NCBI GenBank assembly: GCA_015075725.1
Contig: JABTTV010000001.1
Coordinates: 1,922,001-1,986,000, forward strand
DNA from: Anaerolineales bacterium
GTDB taxonomy: Bacteria; Chloroflexota; Anaerolineae; Anaerolineales; Villigracilaceae
Length of the DNA stretch: 64,000 nucleotides
Reading direction: 5' to 3'
In this document: positions 24,799 through 33,974 of the stretch, in pieces
Position numbering within the stretch: position 1 is the stretch's first letter
How the letters are laid out: every line of letters begins with the position of its first letter
Notes under the pieces: model-generated
What the model was told of the DNA's origin: nothing
Database searches by the model: none
The model's input: only the letters and a program-made list of their open reading frames with translations
Made by a program: the position numbers and the translations under genes

Positions 24799-26760
24799 AT
24801 GAACGATTTATCCGGGCAGTATCTCGGACGTTACCGCCTCACCGAACGGCTTGGAGAAGGGGGCATGGCAGTCGTTTACAAGGGGTACGACACCCGTCTT
24901 GAACGAGATGTGGCGGTCAAGATCATTCGATCGGGAGCGTTTCCCACCGACACCTTGGGGGAGATTTTAAAGCGCTTCGAACGCGAAGCAAAGTCTCTGG
25001 CAAAACTTTCCCATCCAAATATAGTCAAAGTTTACGATTATGGGGAACACGAGGGCGAACCCTATCTTGTGATGGAATACCTGCCGGGCGGGACATTGAA
25101 GACACTGCTTGGCAAATCCCAACCCTGGCAGGACGCGCTTCGTTTGATCCTGCCTGTTGCGCGCGGCGTGTCATACGCCCATCAGCGTGGAGTCTTGCAC
25201 CGCGACATCAAACCGGCGAATGTATTGATGACGGATGGGGGCGAGCCGATGCTCTCCGATTTTGGGATCGCCAAGTTATTTGGCGGCGACCAGACCACCA
25301 CATTGACCGGTTCCGGCATGGCGATTGGCACGCCGGACTACATGGCTCCTGAACAATGGACGGGTGTTACGAGCCCACAATCGGATTTATATTCGCTGGC
25401 GATTGTTTTGTATGAAATGGTAACCGGGCGAAAGCCTTACGAAGCAGATACGCCCGCCGAACTACTCATCAAACAGGCAACCCAACCACTTCCAAGCCCG
25501 CGTGAATTTGCTGTAGATTTGCCGGAAGCCGTAGAGCAAGTTTTGCTCACATCCCTGGCAAGGGAGCCGAAGGATCGCTTCGAAAACATCGCTGCCTTTA
25601 TTAAAGCGTTGGAATATCTTGATGTAACCGCGTCTATTGCTCTTTCTCACGCCCCCAAAAAGCCCATCGAAAAAACTGTAGAACTTCATCCGCCGAAACC
25701 TGTCGCCCATATTCCCACGAAAACCTTCCCGCAAATTGGTGGGGATACGATAAACGCTCAAGGTTTAGTCGCACCAGAGGAGAGGAGCATCCCCTCGAAA
25801 CCGGTTGCTGCGAATAGACCATCTCGTAGATGGGTCGGATTTCTGATTGGCGGGGTGGTAATTGCAGTTGGATTGTGGCTTGCCTCACCGACGATTGGGA
25901 GGTGGTTTGAACCCTTGCAAGATTCAACCAAAGTGTCACCGTCAACTACTCAGCAGGTTATTGAAACTCAAACACTTAAAGAAAGTCAGGCGGTTATCTT
26001 ACCATCTACGACCTCAACTCCTTCCACTTCAGCTACTGCGACCCCTGTCCCGGATATCGGTTCCACTCTTATTCGCGAGAATGACAGCATGGAAATGGTC
26101 TTTGTGTCCGCCGGGGAATTTTACATGGGTTCGAGTTGCCATGAACCAGGGTGTGTATATAAACAAGGCGGGCGGATCGAGTCTACAGATGCGTTTTGGA
26201 TCGACAAGACAGAGGTTTCGGTGGGAATGTACGCCACATGCGTGCTTTCAGGCGTATGCACCTCGCTTGGAGATCTCTCATTGGCTAGCATCAAGAACTA
26301 TTATGCAAATTTAGACTACGTGAACTATCCGGTTGTAAATGTCTCCTTTCAGCAGGCGGAAACTTACTGTAATTGGTCGGGCGGACGATTGCCAAACAAT
26401 AAGGAATGGGAAAAAGCTGCGCGTGGAACCGATGGAAGAGGCTTCCCATGGGGGGATGAATACAAAGGGCACGAGGCGAATTCCTGCGATATCAAATGCA
26501 ATGATCCAAACAGCCGCAACCCCGATTTGAACGATGGATATACTTTTACCGCTCCAGTTGGCTCTTTTCCTGATTACCCAAGCCCGTATGGGACATTGAA
26601 CATGGCGGGCAACGTTAGGGAGATGGTGGAGGAAGGGGTTTTCCGAGGAGGCGCCTGGGATACTCCGGGGAGGCATCTTTGGACATTTAGTTTGATTAGT
26701 GACGATTCTGCACCGAGCGATGCAATTGGTTTTCGCTGCGTTATTGATGTAAACCCATGA
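24799..26760 (+). CDS. Ser/Thr protein kinase fused to an FGE-sulfatase-type domain
   Basis: A 653-residue membrane kinase. The eukaryotic-type kinase domain (about 8-270) has the glycine loop LGEGGMAVVYKG, ATP-anchoring Lys in VAVKII, catalytic HRDIKPAN (Asp136), DFG at 154 and the APE equivalent APEQW. A membrane helix near residue 345 (VGFLIGGVVIAVGLWLAS) and a Ser/Thr-rich linker lead to an extracytoplasmic formylglycine-generating-enzyme-like domain from about 430. It begins MEMVFVSAGEFYMGS and ends FRGGAW...GFRCV. The catalytic Cys pair of true FGEs is absent from the FRGGAW region, so it is likely a sensor or binding module. Confidence 0.9.
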   Translation: MNDLSGQYLGRYRLTERLGEGGMAVVYKGYDTRLERDVAVKIIRSGAFPTDTLGEILKRFEREAKSLAKLSHPNIVKVYDYGEHEGEPYLVMEYLPGGTLKTLLGKSQPWQDALRLILPVARGVSYAHQRGVLHRDIKPANVLMTDGGEPMLSDFGIAKLFGGDQTTTLTGSGMAIGTPDYMAPEQWTGVTSPQSDLYSLAIVLYEMVTGRKPYEADTPAELLIKQATQPLPSPREFAVDLPEAVEQVLLTSLAREPKDRFENIAAFIKALEYLDVTASIALSHAPKKPIEKTVELHPPKPVAHIPTKTFPQIGGDTINAQGLVAPEERSIPSKPVAANRPSRRWVGFLIGGVVIAVGLWLASPTIGRWFEPLQDSTKVSPSTTQQVIETQTLKESQAVILPSTTSTPSTSATATPVPDIGSTLIRENDSMEMVFVSAGEFYMGSSCHEPGCVYKQGGRIESTDAFWIDKTEVSVGMYATCVLSGVCTSLGDLSLASIKNYYANLDYVNYPVVNVSFQQAETYCNWSGGRLPNNKEWEKAARGTDGRGFPWGDEYKGHEANSCDIKCNDPNSRNPDLNDGYTFTAPVGSFPDYPSPYGTLNMAGNVREMVEEGVFRGGAWDTPGRHLWTFSLISDDSAPSDAIGFRCVIDVNP

Positions 26761-26833
26761 TCTTGTGTGCAGGGGAAAATATTGTTTGAAGGCATTCTTC
26801 AGTCAACCCATGATGATCGAAGGTTCGCTCCTC

Positions 26834-27628
26834 TCACCTCCCCGGCCACGGAATCTCTGCCGGACCCGCATAGCCGTGTTTCTCTTGGATGTACACCCGT
26901 CCGCGCGAGGGTTCGGAGCAACCTGCTTCGTCGGTGAAGGTGATCTGGGGGACGCGCGAGCCGAGAGTGTCGAAGTAGATCTCTCCGTCTTTGCAGTACC
27001 AGATCTCGACGATGTAGGGGAACATGTTCTCGTCTTCGTATTTGCCCGGGCTGACGATGATCTCCACCCATTTCACGGTCACTTCGTCGCCTTCCCGCTC
27101 GGCGGTAAGCACGGTCGTGGGACCGTAATAAGGCGAAACCGGAATTTTGTATTCGCCGGGGTACACGATCCGAAGCGAATCGATGGCTGCGCCGTTTTCG
27201 ATGGCGACCTGGGTCGAATCCAGCCAGCAATCCTGCGTCCCGTTTTCTACCAACACCCAGTCATTTTTCCCTTCGGTGCGCCCGAGCAGGCGGATGGGTG
27301 TATTAACATTGAACGCGATCAGATAAAGATAATTCCTGCCGGGTCCGTAGCGGCATATGATCTTCTCAACGGAGACTTTGGCTTTCAGGCTTTCCACCGG
27401 AGTGGGTGTCGCAGTGGGAAGTGGAGTCTCTGTCGGTGGGATGGGACTGGGGGTGAGAGTCTCGGTTGGCGTGAGGGCGGCGGTCAATGTTTCGGTGAGA
27501 GCGGGCTCTTCGTTGATTGAATCCGGCTCCGGCGTGGAAGCCGAGGCGTTGCCCTGCTCTTGTCGAAAGACGGGCGCGCATGCGCTCAATATTAGAATTA
27601 AAGAAGCGAATATCAGAGTGCGGGTCAT
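26834..27628 (-). CDS. lipoprotein with Thr/Pro linker and SH3-like domain
   Basis: A 264-residue surface lipoprotein. The lipobox LSAC (Cys17) is followed by a Ser/Thr/Pro/Glu-rich tether of about 65 residues. A bacterial SH3-like domain follows (IICRYGPGRNYLYLIAFNV and GRTEGKNDWVLVENGTQDCWL), a fold that often binds peptidoglycan. The remaining 110 residues have paired cysteines (IWYCKDG, DEAGCSEP). It converges with the kinase gene, leaving 73 bp in which no clear terminator is visible. Confidence 0.75.
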   Translation of the reverse strand: MTRTLIFASLILILSACAPVFRQEQGNASASTPEPDSINEEPALTETLTAALTPTETLTPSPIPPTETPLPTATPTPVESLKAKVSVEKIICRYGPGRNYLYLIAFNVNTPIRLLGRTEGKNDWVLVENGTQDCWLDSTQVAIENGAAIDSLRIVYPGEYKIPVSPYYGPTTVLTAEREGDEVTVKWVEIIVSPGKYEDENMFPYIVEIWYCKDGEIYFDTLGSRVPQITFTDEAGCSEPSRGRVYIQEKHGYAGPAEIPWPGR

Positions 27629-27722
27629 GTTGAGTCCATTCCAGTTCTAAGGTTTTCGCAATTGTACCGAAAAGTTTAGGAAACCTTTAGGGACTTTTCA
27701 TCATTTGATGATTTTTTTTCGT

Positions 27723-27728
27723 TATAAT
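27723..27728 (+). promoter_or_regulatory. -10 box immediately before the VanW gene
   Basis: TATAAT followed by TCCTCCCC-type eight bases, then the ATG. No ribosome site and no -35 are visible. Confidence 0.6.
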
Positions 27729-27736
27729 CCTCCCCC

Positions 27737-29611
27737 ATGAGCGCATTGATCTCGGGACGCGACTTTCCAAAACAAATCATCGCCGCGTTGAGCGGCGGGT
27801 TTGCGTTATTCATTTTCATCGTCCTTGTGTGGGCGGTTGGCTATCAATTGTCGTACGCCGGGCGGATTTTTCCCGGCGTATCCGTGGCGGGCGTGGATCT
27901 TTCCGGTCTCTCACGCAGTGAAGCCGCATTGAAGCTGAGTCAGACGCTTTCCTATCCGAATACGGGCAAGGTGCTTTTCCGCGACGGGGATAAAGTGTGG
28001 GTGGCTTCGCCGGTCGAGTTGGGAATGGTTTTCGATCCCACAGCGAGCGCAAACGCGGCATACGATCACGGACGCAAAGGCGGATTTTTTGCGGCTCTTT
28101 CGGGACAAATCAGCGCGCGCGGACTTGGCGTGGACGTTGCACCGGTTGTAATCTTCGATCAGCGCGTGGCTTACACTTATTTGCAAAATATTGCAACCCA
28201 GGTTGACCAGCCAGTTGCCGAAGCCGTCCTGCGCGTGGAGGGGACGAATGTGGTTTCGGAGCCGGGTCGTTTGGGGCGTTCTTTGAACCTGGATGCAACT
28301 TTGATCTATCTCGGCGCGCAATTGCAAAGTTTTCGAGACGGCGAAGTGCCGCTTGTCATTCAAGAAACCGCGCCGCGGATGTTGGATGTGACGGCGCAAG
28401 CCGAGCAGGCGCGGATCATGCTCAGCCAGTCTTTTACAATGTCCCTGCCAAACACAGCGGCGGGTGATCCCGGTCCGTGGACGTTCGATGTGCCTGTTCT
28501 GGCGAACATGCTTGTGGCAACAGTTGTAGACTCAGGCGGCGCGCAGCAGGTGCAGGTCGGTTTGGATGAAAAGGAATTGCGCAAATCGCTGGGCGACCTG
28601 AAAGTGATCGTAGACCGATTGCCGCGTGACGCGCGATTTGAGTTCAACGATTCGACCGGACAGATCGAAGCGATCTCCTCCTCGACCGTTGGGCGCGTGA
28701 TGGATGTGGAAGCCAGTATCGATGCCATTAACGCGGCGTTACAGCGCGGGGAGCATAGCGTCAATCTGGTTGTTGCTGAAGGACAGCCGGCAGTATCGGA
28801 TCAAGCCACAGGCGCAGAATTGGGAATCGTGCAGCTGGTCGCCACACAAACGACATACTTTTACGGTTCCAGCGAGGCGCGGATTCAAAACATCGTTACC
28901 GCGGCTTCGCAGTATCACGGATTGCTGGTCGCTCCCGGCGAAACCTTTTCGATGGGCAGCGTCCTCGGCGATGTGAGTTTGGAAAACGGATACGCCGAAG
29001 CGCTCATCATCTACGGCGGGCGCACAATCAAAGGCGTGGGCGGCGGTGTGTGTCAGGTCAGTACCACGCTCTTTCGCACGGTCTTCTTCGCGGGTTTTCC
29101 GGTCATCGAACGGTATTCTCATGCGTATCGCGTGTCATATTACGAAATGAATGAAAGGGCGCAGGTGGATACCCAATTTGCAGGGATGGATGCCACGGTT
29201 TATTTCCCGCTGGTGGATTTCAAATTCCAGAACGACACACCGTATTGGTTATTAATGGAAACCTACGTCAATGTTGGCGCGCGCACGCTGACATGGAAAC
29301 TCTACTCCACCAGCGATAACCGGTCTGTTACATGGGAGACGACCGGTCCGCAAAATGTCGTCCCGCCCCCGGAAACGGTCTTCGAAGAAAACCCGGATCT
29401 TAAACCAAACGAGCTCAAACAAGTGGATTACGCCGCTGAAGGCGCGGATGTTAATGTGACACGAACCGTCTGGCGGGGAGGATTGGTCTATTTTACGGAT
29501 CAATTCCAGACCCATTACGAACCCTGGGCGGCTGTCTGTCAGTATGGACCCGAGACGGAGGATCCGCTCAGGCTGGCGCGGAAGAATAAAATGTGCAATG
29601 TCAGTTCATAA
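27737..29611 (+). CDS. VanW family protein with peptidoglycan-binding-like repeats
   Basis: A 624-residue cell-wall protein. After a membrane anchor (LSGGFALFIFIVLVWAVGY) come two PG_binding_4-type regions, the first starting FPGVSVAGVDLSGLSRSEA. The VanW core follows at about residues 370-500: FYGSSEARIQNI, LVAPGETFSMGSVLG, GGGVCQVSTTLFRTVFFAG and IERYSHAYRVSYYE. The tail YAAEGADVNVTRTVW has a G5-like flavour. YoaR-type VanW proteins are associated with the wall, but their activity is not established. Translation appears leaderless. Confidence 0.88.
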   Translation: MSALISGRDFPKQIIAALSGGFALFIFIVLVWAVGYQLSYAGRIFPGVSVAGVDLSGLSRSEAALKLSQTLSYPNTGKVLFRDGDKVWVASPVELGMVFDPTASANAAYDHGRKGGFFAALSGQISARGLGVDVAPVVIFDQRVAYTYLQNIATQVDQPVAEAVLRVEGTNVVSEPGRLGRSLNLDATLIYLGAQLQSFRDGEVPLVIQETAPRMLDVTAQAEQARIMLSQSFTMSLPNTAAGDPGPWTFDVPVLANMLVATVVDSGGAQQVQVGLDEKELRKSLGDLKVIVDRLPRDARFEFNDSTGQIEAISSSTVGRVMDVEASIDAINAALQRGEHSVNLVVAEGQPAVSDQATGAELGIVQLVATQTTYFYGSSEARIQNIVTAASQYHGLLVAPGETFSMGSVLGDVSLENGYAEALIIYGGRTIKGVGGGVCQVSTTLFRTVFFAGFPVIERYSHAYRVSYYEMNERAQVDTQFAGMDATVYFPLVDFKFQNDTPYWLLMETYVNVGARTLTWKLYSTSDNRSVTWETTGPQNVVPPPETVFEENPDLKPNELKQVDYAAEGADVNVTRTVWRGGLVYFTDQFQTHYEPWAAVCQYGPETEDPLRLARKNKMCNVSS

Positions 29612-29620
29612 AATACGGCA

Positions 29621-29629
29621 TGGTACAAT
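29621..29629 (+). promoter_or_regulatory. extended -10 promoter before the Trm112-like gene
   Basis: TGG-TACAAT starts ten bases after the VanW stop; predicted start about 29636, then an AAGGAG ribosome site. Confidence 0.5.
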
Positions 29630-29652
29630 CCCTCCCCGGATAAGGAGAAACA

Positions 29653-29871
29653 ATGGTCAGTACCGAATTGCTCGAGATATTGCGCTGTCCGAACTGCGTG
29701 CGCGAGAAGGACGGCATCCTTACTCTCTACAAAGACTCGTGGCTTATTTGCCAGGATTGCGGGCGTAAATATCCAATCGTGGACGATATTCCCGTCATGT
29801 TGATCGATGAAGGAGACAAGTGGATCAACACCGCACAGGACGCCCTGCCTGTTCCGCCTCCCGCAAAATAA
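29653..29871 (+). CDS. Trm112-like zinc-ribbon protein
   Basis: A 72-residue Trm112/YcaR-type protein. LLEILRCPNC, LICQDCGRKYPIVDDIPVML is the full pattern, with four cysteines for one zinc. Eukaryotic Trm112 activates methyltransferases; bacterial forms are thought to be protein partners too, but their targets are mostly unknown. The ribosome site is AAGGAG. Its stop codon is one base before the start of the HEAT-repeat gene, so the two are coupled. Confidence 0.88.
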   Translation: MVSTELLEILRCPNCVREKDGILTLYKDSWLICQDCGRKYPIVDDIPVMLIDEGDKWINTAQDALPVPPPAK

Positions 29872-29872
29872 A

Positions 29873-30436
29873 ATGAATGACCCGCTGGCTGAACTGACCT
29901 GCGGCGACGACAGCCGCGCAGAACAAGCCATTCCCTCCATCGTAAAGATGGGCGCGGCGGTGATTCCAGATCTATTGGAATTGACCCGCTCTGAGAATTT
30001 GGATTCACGCTGGTGGGCGGTCCGCGCCCTCGCCGCCACGCCTCATACGCGGACCTCGGACCTGATTCCCTTCCTCGGCGATTCCAACCCTGAAATTCGA
30101 GCCGCTGCCGCGTTGGGTTTGTCCCATCATCCCGGCGTGGATGCACTCCCAGCGTTGATAAAAACATTGGGAGACAGCGATCCGCTCACGGCGGGGCTTG
30201 CGGCGAACGCTCTTGTCAAGTTGGGGAAAGAGTCGGTCGAGCATCTCATCGGGACTGCGAAAGAAGGTCAGTTGAACGTCCGGATACTTGCACTGCGCGC
30301 GCTTTCCGAGATTCGCGATCATCGCGCCATCCCTGTCATGATGAAATGCATTCAGGAGGATTCCGCGGTGCTTGGGTATTGGGCGCAGATCGGTTTGGAA
30401 CGGCTTGGATTGGATATGGTATATATTAAGCCTTGA
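29873..30436 (+). CDS. HEAT-repeat protein
   Basis: A 187-residue all-helical repeat protein. Four to five HEAT/PBS-lyase-like repeats are readable, for example RWWAVRALAATP, IRAAAALGLSHHPG, GLAANALVKLGKE and RILALRALSEIRDHR. Such scaffolds bind other proteins. The start right after the Trm112-like stop is chosen because the longer frame overlaps that gene. It lies six bases before the LCP gene. Confidence 0.82.
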   Translation: MNDPLAELTCGDDSRAEQAIPSIVKMGAAVIPDLLELTRSENLDSRWWAVRALAATPHTRTSDLIPFLGDSNPEIRAAAALGLSHHPGVDALPALIKTLGDSDPLTAGLAANALVKLGKESVEHLIGTAKEGQLNVRILALRALSEIRDHRAIPVMMKCIQEDSAVLGYWAQIGLERLGLDMVYIKP

Positions 30437-30442
30437 GGTTGA

Positions 30443-31927
30443 ATGGATAGATTTGAATTTCTGAAGAACATCAAGATCGGGCGTCCGTCGATTGGACAGA
30501 TCATATTTTGGGTTGTGACCCTTGCACTTGCCGTCACCGTTTTCATCATGGTGGGCAATTTCACTCAATGCTGGACTTTCACCGAATTGCCCGGCATTCC
30601 CCCTGCGCAATGCGGCGTTGTGGCAACCAGCGACGGTCCTGTGCTCGATGCCGAGGGAACGCCGCAAACGAATGAATTGCCTCCCGCGCCGGACATCATC
30701 CCCGAAGCGGCTCTGCCTCCCGCCTGGGATGGCGCAAGCCGCATCAACATCCTTTTTATCGGTTTGGATGAACGCGACCTTATCGAAAATGAAGGACCGC
30801 CCCGCACAGACTCGATGATCCTTTTCACCATCGATCCGGTTTCGAAAACGGCGGGCATGTTGTCAATTCCACGCGATATGTGGGTGAATATCCCCGGTTT
30901 TGGTTACAGCCGGATCAATACCGCCTACCCAAGCGGTGAGGGGTCGCAGTTGCCGGGCGGCGGACCAGGACTTGCCATGAAGACCGTTTCGCAATTCATC
31001 GGCGTGCCTGTAGATTATTATGTGCAGGTCGATTTCAACGTGTTCGTCCGCATGGTGGATGAACTCGTGAAGATCGGCGGATGTATCTATGTCGCTCCCA
31101 CCGAGAAGATGGTCCTCGATCCCATTGGTCCCGGTTTGGACAAGGTCATTATCACACCGGGCGGCGAGCGAAGGTTGTGCGACGGTTGGAAGGTGCTTGC
31201 CTATGCCCGCAATCGTAAAACTTCCGGCGGCGATGCCGACCGCGCCCGCAGGCAGCAGGAAGTGGTATTGGCGCTGCAAGCGATCATCATCGAGCCGGAG
31301 AATTTCCCCAAATTTATCAGCGCCGCGCCGCAGTTGTATGCCGATCTCTCCTACGGTATCAAAACCAATATGGCGTTCGAAGATGCAGTTAAACTGGCGA
31401 TCCTCGGCAAGGATATCCAGCCTGACAGCGTCAAGAGGGGCGTGATCGATCCACAACAGGGTATGGCGATCTTCGACAAAGTGATTCTCGCCGGAGAAGA
31501 TGCCAGCATCCTCAAGCCGGTCATGGATAAGATCCGCGTTTTGCGCGACGAGATCTTCACCACCACCGGTCCCACCAGCCCGGTGGCAGTTCCTATTGGT
31601 TATACAGACATCAATTTGATCGCCCAGGCGATGCAGGGCGAGGAGGCGCGCGTTCGCGTCTTGGACGGGACCTTCACACCGGGCCTCGATCAGCGTGCCG
31701 CAAGCGTCTTCCAATCCTACGGCATGACCGTGACCGAAGTCGCGCCTTCGCCTGAGATCTACAATCAGACCATCGTTGTCGTCTACGGACCGAAACTTTA
31801 TACGATCAAGTGGCTGCAGGGCACGTTCGGTATTTCAGACCGTCAGATCCGTTTTGTCCCCGATGCCACCCAGACGGTTGACATCGAAATCCGCCTCGGC
31901 TCGGATATTGCGGGGAGGATTCCATAG
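30443..31927 (+). CDS. LytR-CpsA-Psr family cell-wall ligase
   Basis: A 494-residue LCP protein, which transfers lipid-linked glycopolymers to peptidoglycan on the outer face of the membrane. A single N-terminal membrane helix (IIFWVVTLALAVTVFIMV) precedes the LCP core: INILFIGLDERD, RTDSMILFTIDPVSKTAGMLSIPRDMWV, YSRINTAYPSG and YARNRKTSGGDADRARRQQ. The conserved Arg/Asp residues are intact. A C-terminal LytR_C-type domain (RVRVLDGT) follows. Its presence fits a monoderm-like wall with attached polymers. It overlaps no neighbour and is followed by a bidirectional terminator. Confidence 0.92.
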   Translation: MDRFEFLKNIKIGRPSIGQIIFWVVTLALAVTVFIMVGNFTQCWTFTELPGIPPAQCGVVATSDGPVLDAEGTPQTNELPPAPDIIPEAALPPAWDGASRINILFIGLDERDLIENEGPPRTDSMILFTIDPVSKTAGMLSIPRDMWVNIPGFGYSRINTAYPSGEGSQLPGGGPGLAMKTVSQFIGVPVDYYVQVDFNVFVRMVDELVKIGGCIYVAPTEKMVLDPIGPGLDKVIITPGGERRLCDGWKVLAYARNRKTSGGDADRARRQQEVVLALQAIIIEPENFPKFISAAPQLYADLSYGIKTNMAFEDAVKLAILGKDIQPDSVKRGVIDPQQGMAIFDKVILAGEDASILKPVMDKIRVLRDEIFTTTGPTSPVAVPIGYTDINLIAQAMQGEEARVRVLDGTFTPGLDQRAASVFQSYGMTVTEVAPSPEIYNQTIVVVYGPKLYTIKWLQGTFGISDRQIRFVPDATQTVDIEIRLGSDIAGRIP

Positions 31928-32037
31928 ATACATTAAACTTCTTGCAAAATTCATTTTTTTTACCTTGCTTCAGGCAGCGTCCCTGCCGCCAAGGATTGCG
32001 GCGGGAGCACTTATGCAAGGGGTCTATTTTGAAAATA

Positions 32038-32074
32038 AACATCCCCTTCATTGTGAAGGGGATGTTTTGCTTTA
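32038..32074. terminator. bidirectional terminator between the LCP and DUF4870 genes
   Basis: AACATCCCCTTCA and TGAAGGGGATGTT form a perfect 13-bp stem around TTG, with T-rich flanks on both strands. Confidence 0.85.
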
Positions 32075-32506
32075 TCCGGTCAGCGTACTGCGGAACCAAT
32101 CGCCGATCAACCAGTATTTGAAATCTGCGCCCTGGTTGCATTGAATCCCGCCGTAAACGCCGTAGCCCAATGCCACAAGCGGCATCGCACTGATGATGCA
32201 GGCAAACGGGATACATATCAGCCCGATGATCACCGCGCTCAATGCGCCTGTGATCGCCCAGGCGACACCGGATAATACTCCGCCGCCAACCCACCAGATG
32301 AGCTGGAAAACCAATGCTTGCAGAGATTGATATGACACATATCTTGAACGGTCCTTGTATATCATATAGATCACCAGCGGCACGACCGGACCTAAAAACC
32401 CGGTTACCAGATTTGCCAAAACACCCAAATGCGCGAGCATTGCCCACTGGCGTTCCTCTTGAGGGGTGAGAGGCGCGGGTGGTTGTTGGGGTGTGTATTC
32501 GCTCAT
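32072..32506 (-). CDS. DUF4870-type membrane protein A
   Basis: A 144-residue membrane protein. A Pro/Gln-rich N-terminus and QWAMLAHLGVLANLV lead to three or four hydrophobic helices with the motif DRSRYVSYQSLQALVFQL, the hallmark of DUF4870 (YxxxQsxxAL). Function is unknown. Ribosome site AAAAGGAGAATG is clear. It lies next to a second, shorter member of the same family; both run on the minus strand with a terminator in between. Confidence 0.85.
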   Translation of the reverse strand: MSEYTPQQPPAPLTPQEERQWAMLAHLGVLANLVTGFLGPVVPLVIYMIYKDRSRYVSYQSLQALVFQLIWWVGGGVLSGVAWAITGALSAVIIGLICIPFACIISAMPLVALGYGVYGGIQCNQGADFKYWLIGDWFRSTLTG

Positions 32507-32594
32507 AACATTCTCCTTTTTTATTATTGGGTGAGTTTATCACGTAACTTACGAAGGGGATGATTTGGGGTTCCAGGCGGTCCGGGGTCCATAA

Positions 32595-32628
32595 CAAAAA
32601 AGCCCGCGCGTTCGCGCGGGTCTTTTTT
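32595..32628. terminator. terminator between the two DUF4870 genes
   Basis: CCCGCGCG and CGCGCGGG form the stem, flanked by AAAAAAG and CTTTTTT, so it can act in both directions. It ends the gene at 32641. Confidence 0.85.
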
Positions 32629-32640
32629 ATTATGAACAAT

Positions 32641-32949
32641 TTACGCCCAGCCCTGATTGCGAATGAAATCGGTGACGACCGGGATGCGGATATCCTGACC
32701 TTGATACGCCTGATATGCCCACCAGAGAAGCGCGAGGACGAGGATGCTTCCACAGCCAAGGGTGACCGCAGAGATGATCGAGATCGCGATCGACGCCACG
32801 ATCGATTGCACGGCGTTGAATTTGACGTATGGGCGGGCTTTCTTGTCTTCCATGAACAACACAACAATGGCAATGAGGGGGATCAGATAACTGAGCATCG
32901 CCCACAGTTTGTCGTCCTGTGTAATATCCGACATGGGTGCTTGAGACAT
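32641..32949 (-). CDS. DUF4870-type membrane protein B
   Basis: A 102-residue relative of the neighbouring protein: DDKLWAMLSYLIPLIAIVVLFM, then KARPYVKFNAVQSIVASIA, then a third helix. The start at 32949 follows GGAGGAATACACC; the longer frame to 33036 has no family similarity. Function unknown. It diverges from fmt. Confidence 0.85.
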   Translation of the reverse strand: MSQAPMSDITQDDKLWAMLSYLIPLIAIVVLFMEDKKARPYVKFNAVQSIVASIAISIISAVTLGCGSILVLALLWWAYQAYQGQDIRIPVVTDFIRNQGWA

Positions 32950-33046
32950 GGTGTATTCCTCCGAAATGAATTGGGTTTGGATTTTCAGTATTTTACAACC
33001 ATTCACGTTACGGCGCAACCAGCGAGTTTCACCCAATGGTACTGTA

Positions 33047-33055
33047 TGTTAAAAT
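33047..33055 (+). promoter_or_regulatory. extended -10 box immediately before fmt
   Basis: TGT-TAAAAT (hexamer 33050-33055) ends six bases before the ATG. Confidence 0.6.
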
Positions 33056-33061
33056 TACCAC

Positions 33062-33973
33062 ATGGAGCTTCGAGTTGTGTTCATGGGTTCGCCCGATTTT
33101 GCGCTCCCCGCTTTGAGATTGCTTGCACAAACATACCGGGTCGTCGGCGTCGTCACCCAGCCGGACCGCGCTTCGGGTCGCGGACGCGAACTCAAAGCGC
33201 CGCCGGTCAAATCGCTGGCGCAGGACCTGAACGTTCCGATCATCCAGCCCGAGCGTTTGCGTGAGCCCGAAGCGATGGCGCAGCTCAAAGCATGGAATCC
33301 GGATTTGATCGTCGTGGCCGCGTTCGGGCAGATTTTGAAGAAGGATGTTTTGGAATTGCCTCAGTACGGGTGCATCAACGTCCATGCCTCTTTGCTTCCG
33401 CGTTGGCGCGGCGCTGCGCCCATCAATGCCGCGATCCTCGCCGGGGATGAGGAAACGGGCGTGACCATAATGAAAATGGATGTTGGATTGGACACTGGAC
33501 CGATGCTCGCGAAACGCTCCCTGCGCATCAAACCGGACGATACAACTGGTTCGCTCATCGGGGCATTGTCCACGCTGGGAGCGGATCTGCTCATCGAAAC
33601 CCTGCCTGGTTATATTGACGGAAAGGTCACGCTGAAGCCCCAGCCCGAGGATGGTGTGACGTACGCTCCCATGCTTAAAAAAGAAGATGGACTGTTGGAC
33701 TTCAACCAACCCGCTGTGGAGTTGGAGCGTCGCATCCGTGCCATGAGTCCGTGGCCCGGTGCATGGTTTGAGTGGGAAGGCGGACCATTCAAGGTTCACA
33801 AGGCGCATGTGGGGGAGGGACAAGCTAAGGATGGCAAAAGGCTTGTAGAGAAGAATCAACCCGCAGTTGGGACGGGAAGGGGGATTTTAATCCTCGATGA
33901 GGTGCAACCGCCGGGCAAGAAACCCATGAATGGCAAATCCTTTTTGGCGGGTGCGCGCAATTGGCTTGATTAA
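33062..33973 (+). CDS. fmt: methionyl-tRNA formyltransferase
   Basis: A 303-residue enzyme that formylates the initiator Met-tRNA with 10-formyl-THF. The N-terminal Rossmann-like domain has VVFMGSPDFALPAL and the catalytic block HASLLPRWRGAAPINAAIL with GVTIMKMDVGLDTGPML. The C-terminal OB-like domain starts after LDFNQPAVELERRIRAMSPWPGAW. The gene stands alone; usual neighbours def and priA are not present. The predicted mRNA has no leader, so initiation would not use a Shine-Dalgarno site. Confidence 0.95.
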   Translation: MELRVVFMGSPDFALPALRLLAQTYRVVGVVTQPDRASGRGRELKAPPVKSLAQDLNVPIIQPERLREPEAMAQLKAWNPDLIVVAAFGQILKKDVLELPQYGCINVHASLLPRWRGAAPINAAILAGDEETGVTIMKMDVGLDTGPMLAKRSLRIKPDDTTGSLIGALSTLGADLLIETLPGYIDGKVTLKPQPEDGVTYAPMLKKEDGLLDFNQPAVELERRIRAMSPWPGAWFEWEGGPFKVHKAHVGEGQAKDGKRLVEKNQPAVGTGRGILILDEVQPPGKKPMNGKSFLAGARNWLD

Positions 33974-33974
33974 C

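Noticed and set aside
31806..32873. A 355-codon minus-strand frame spanning the LCP 3' end and both DUF4870 genes
   Set aside because: Crosses two terminators and three recognised genes.
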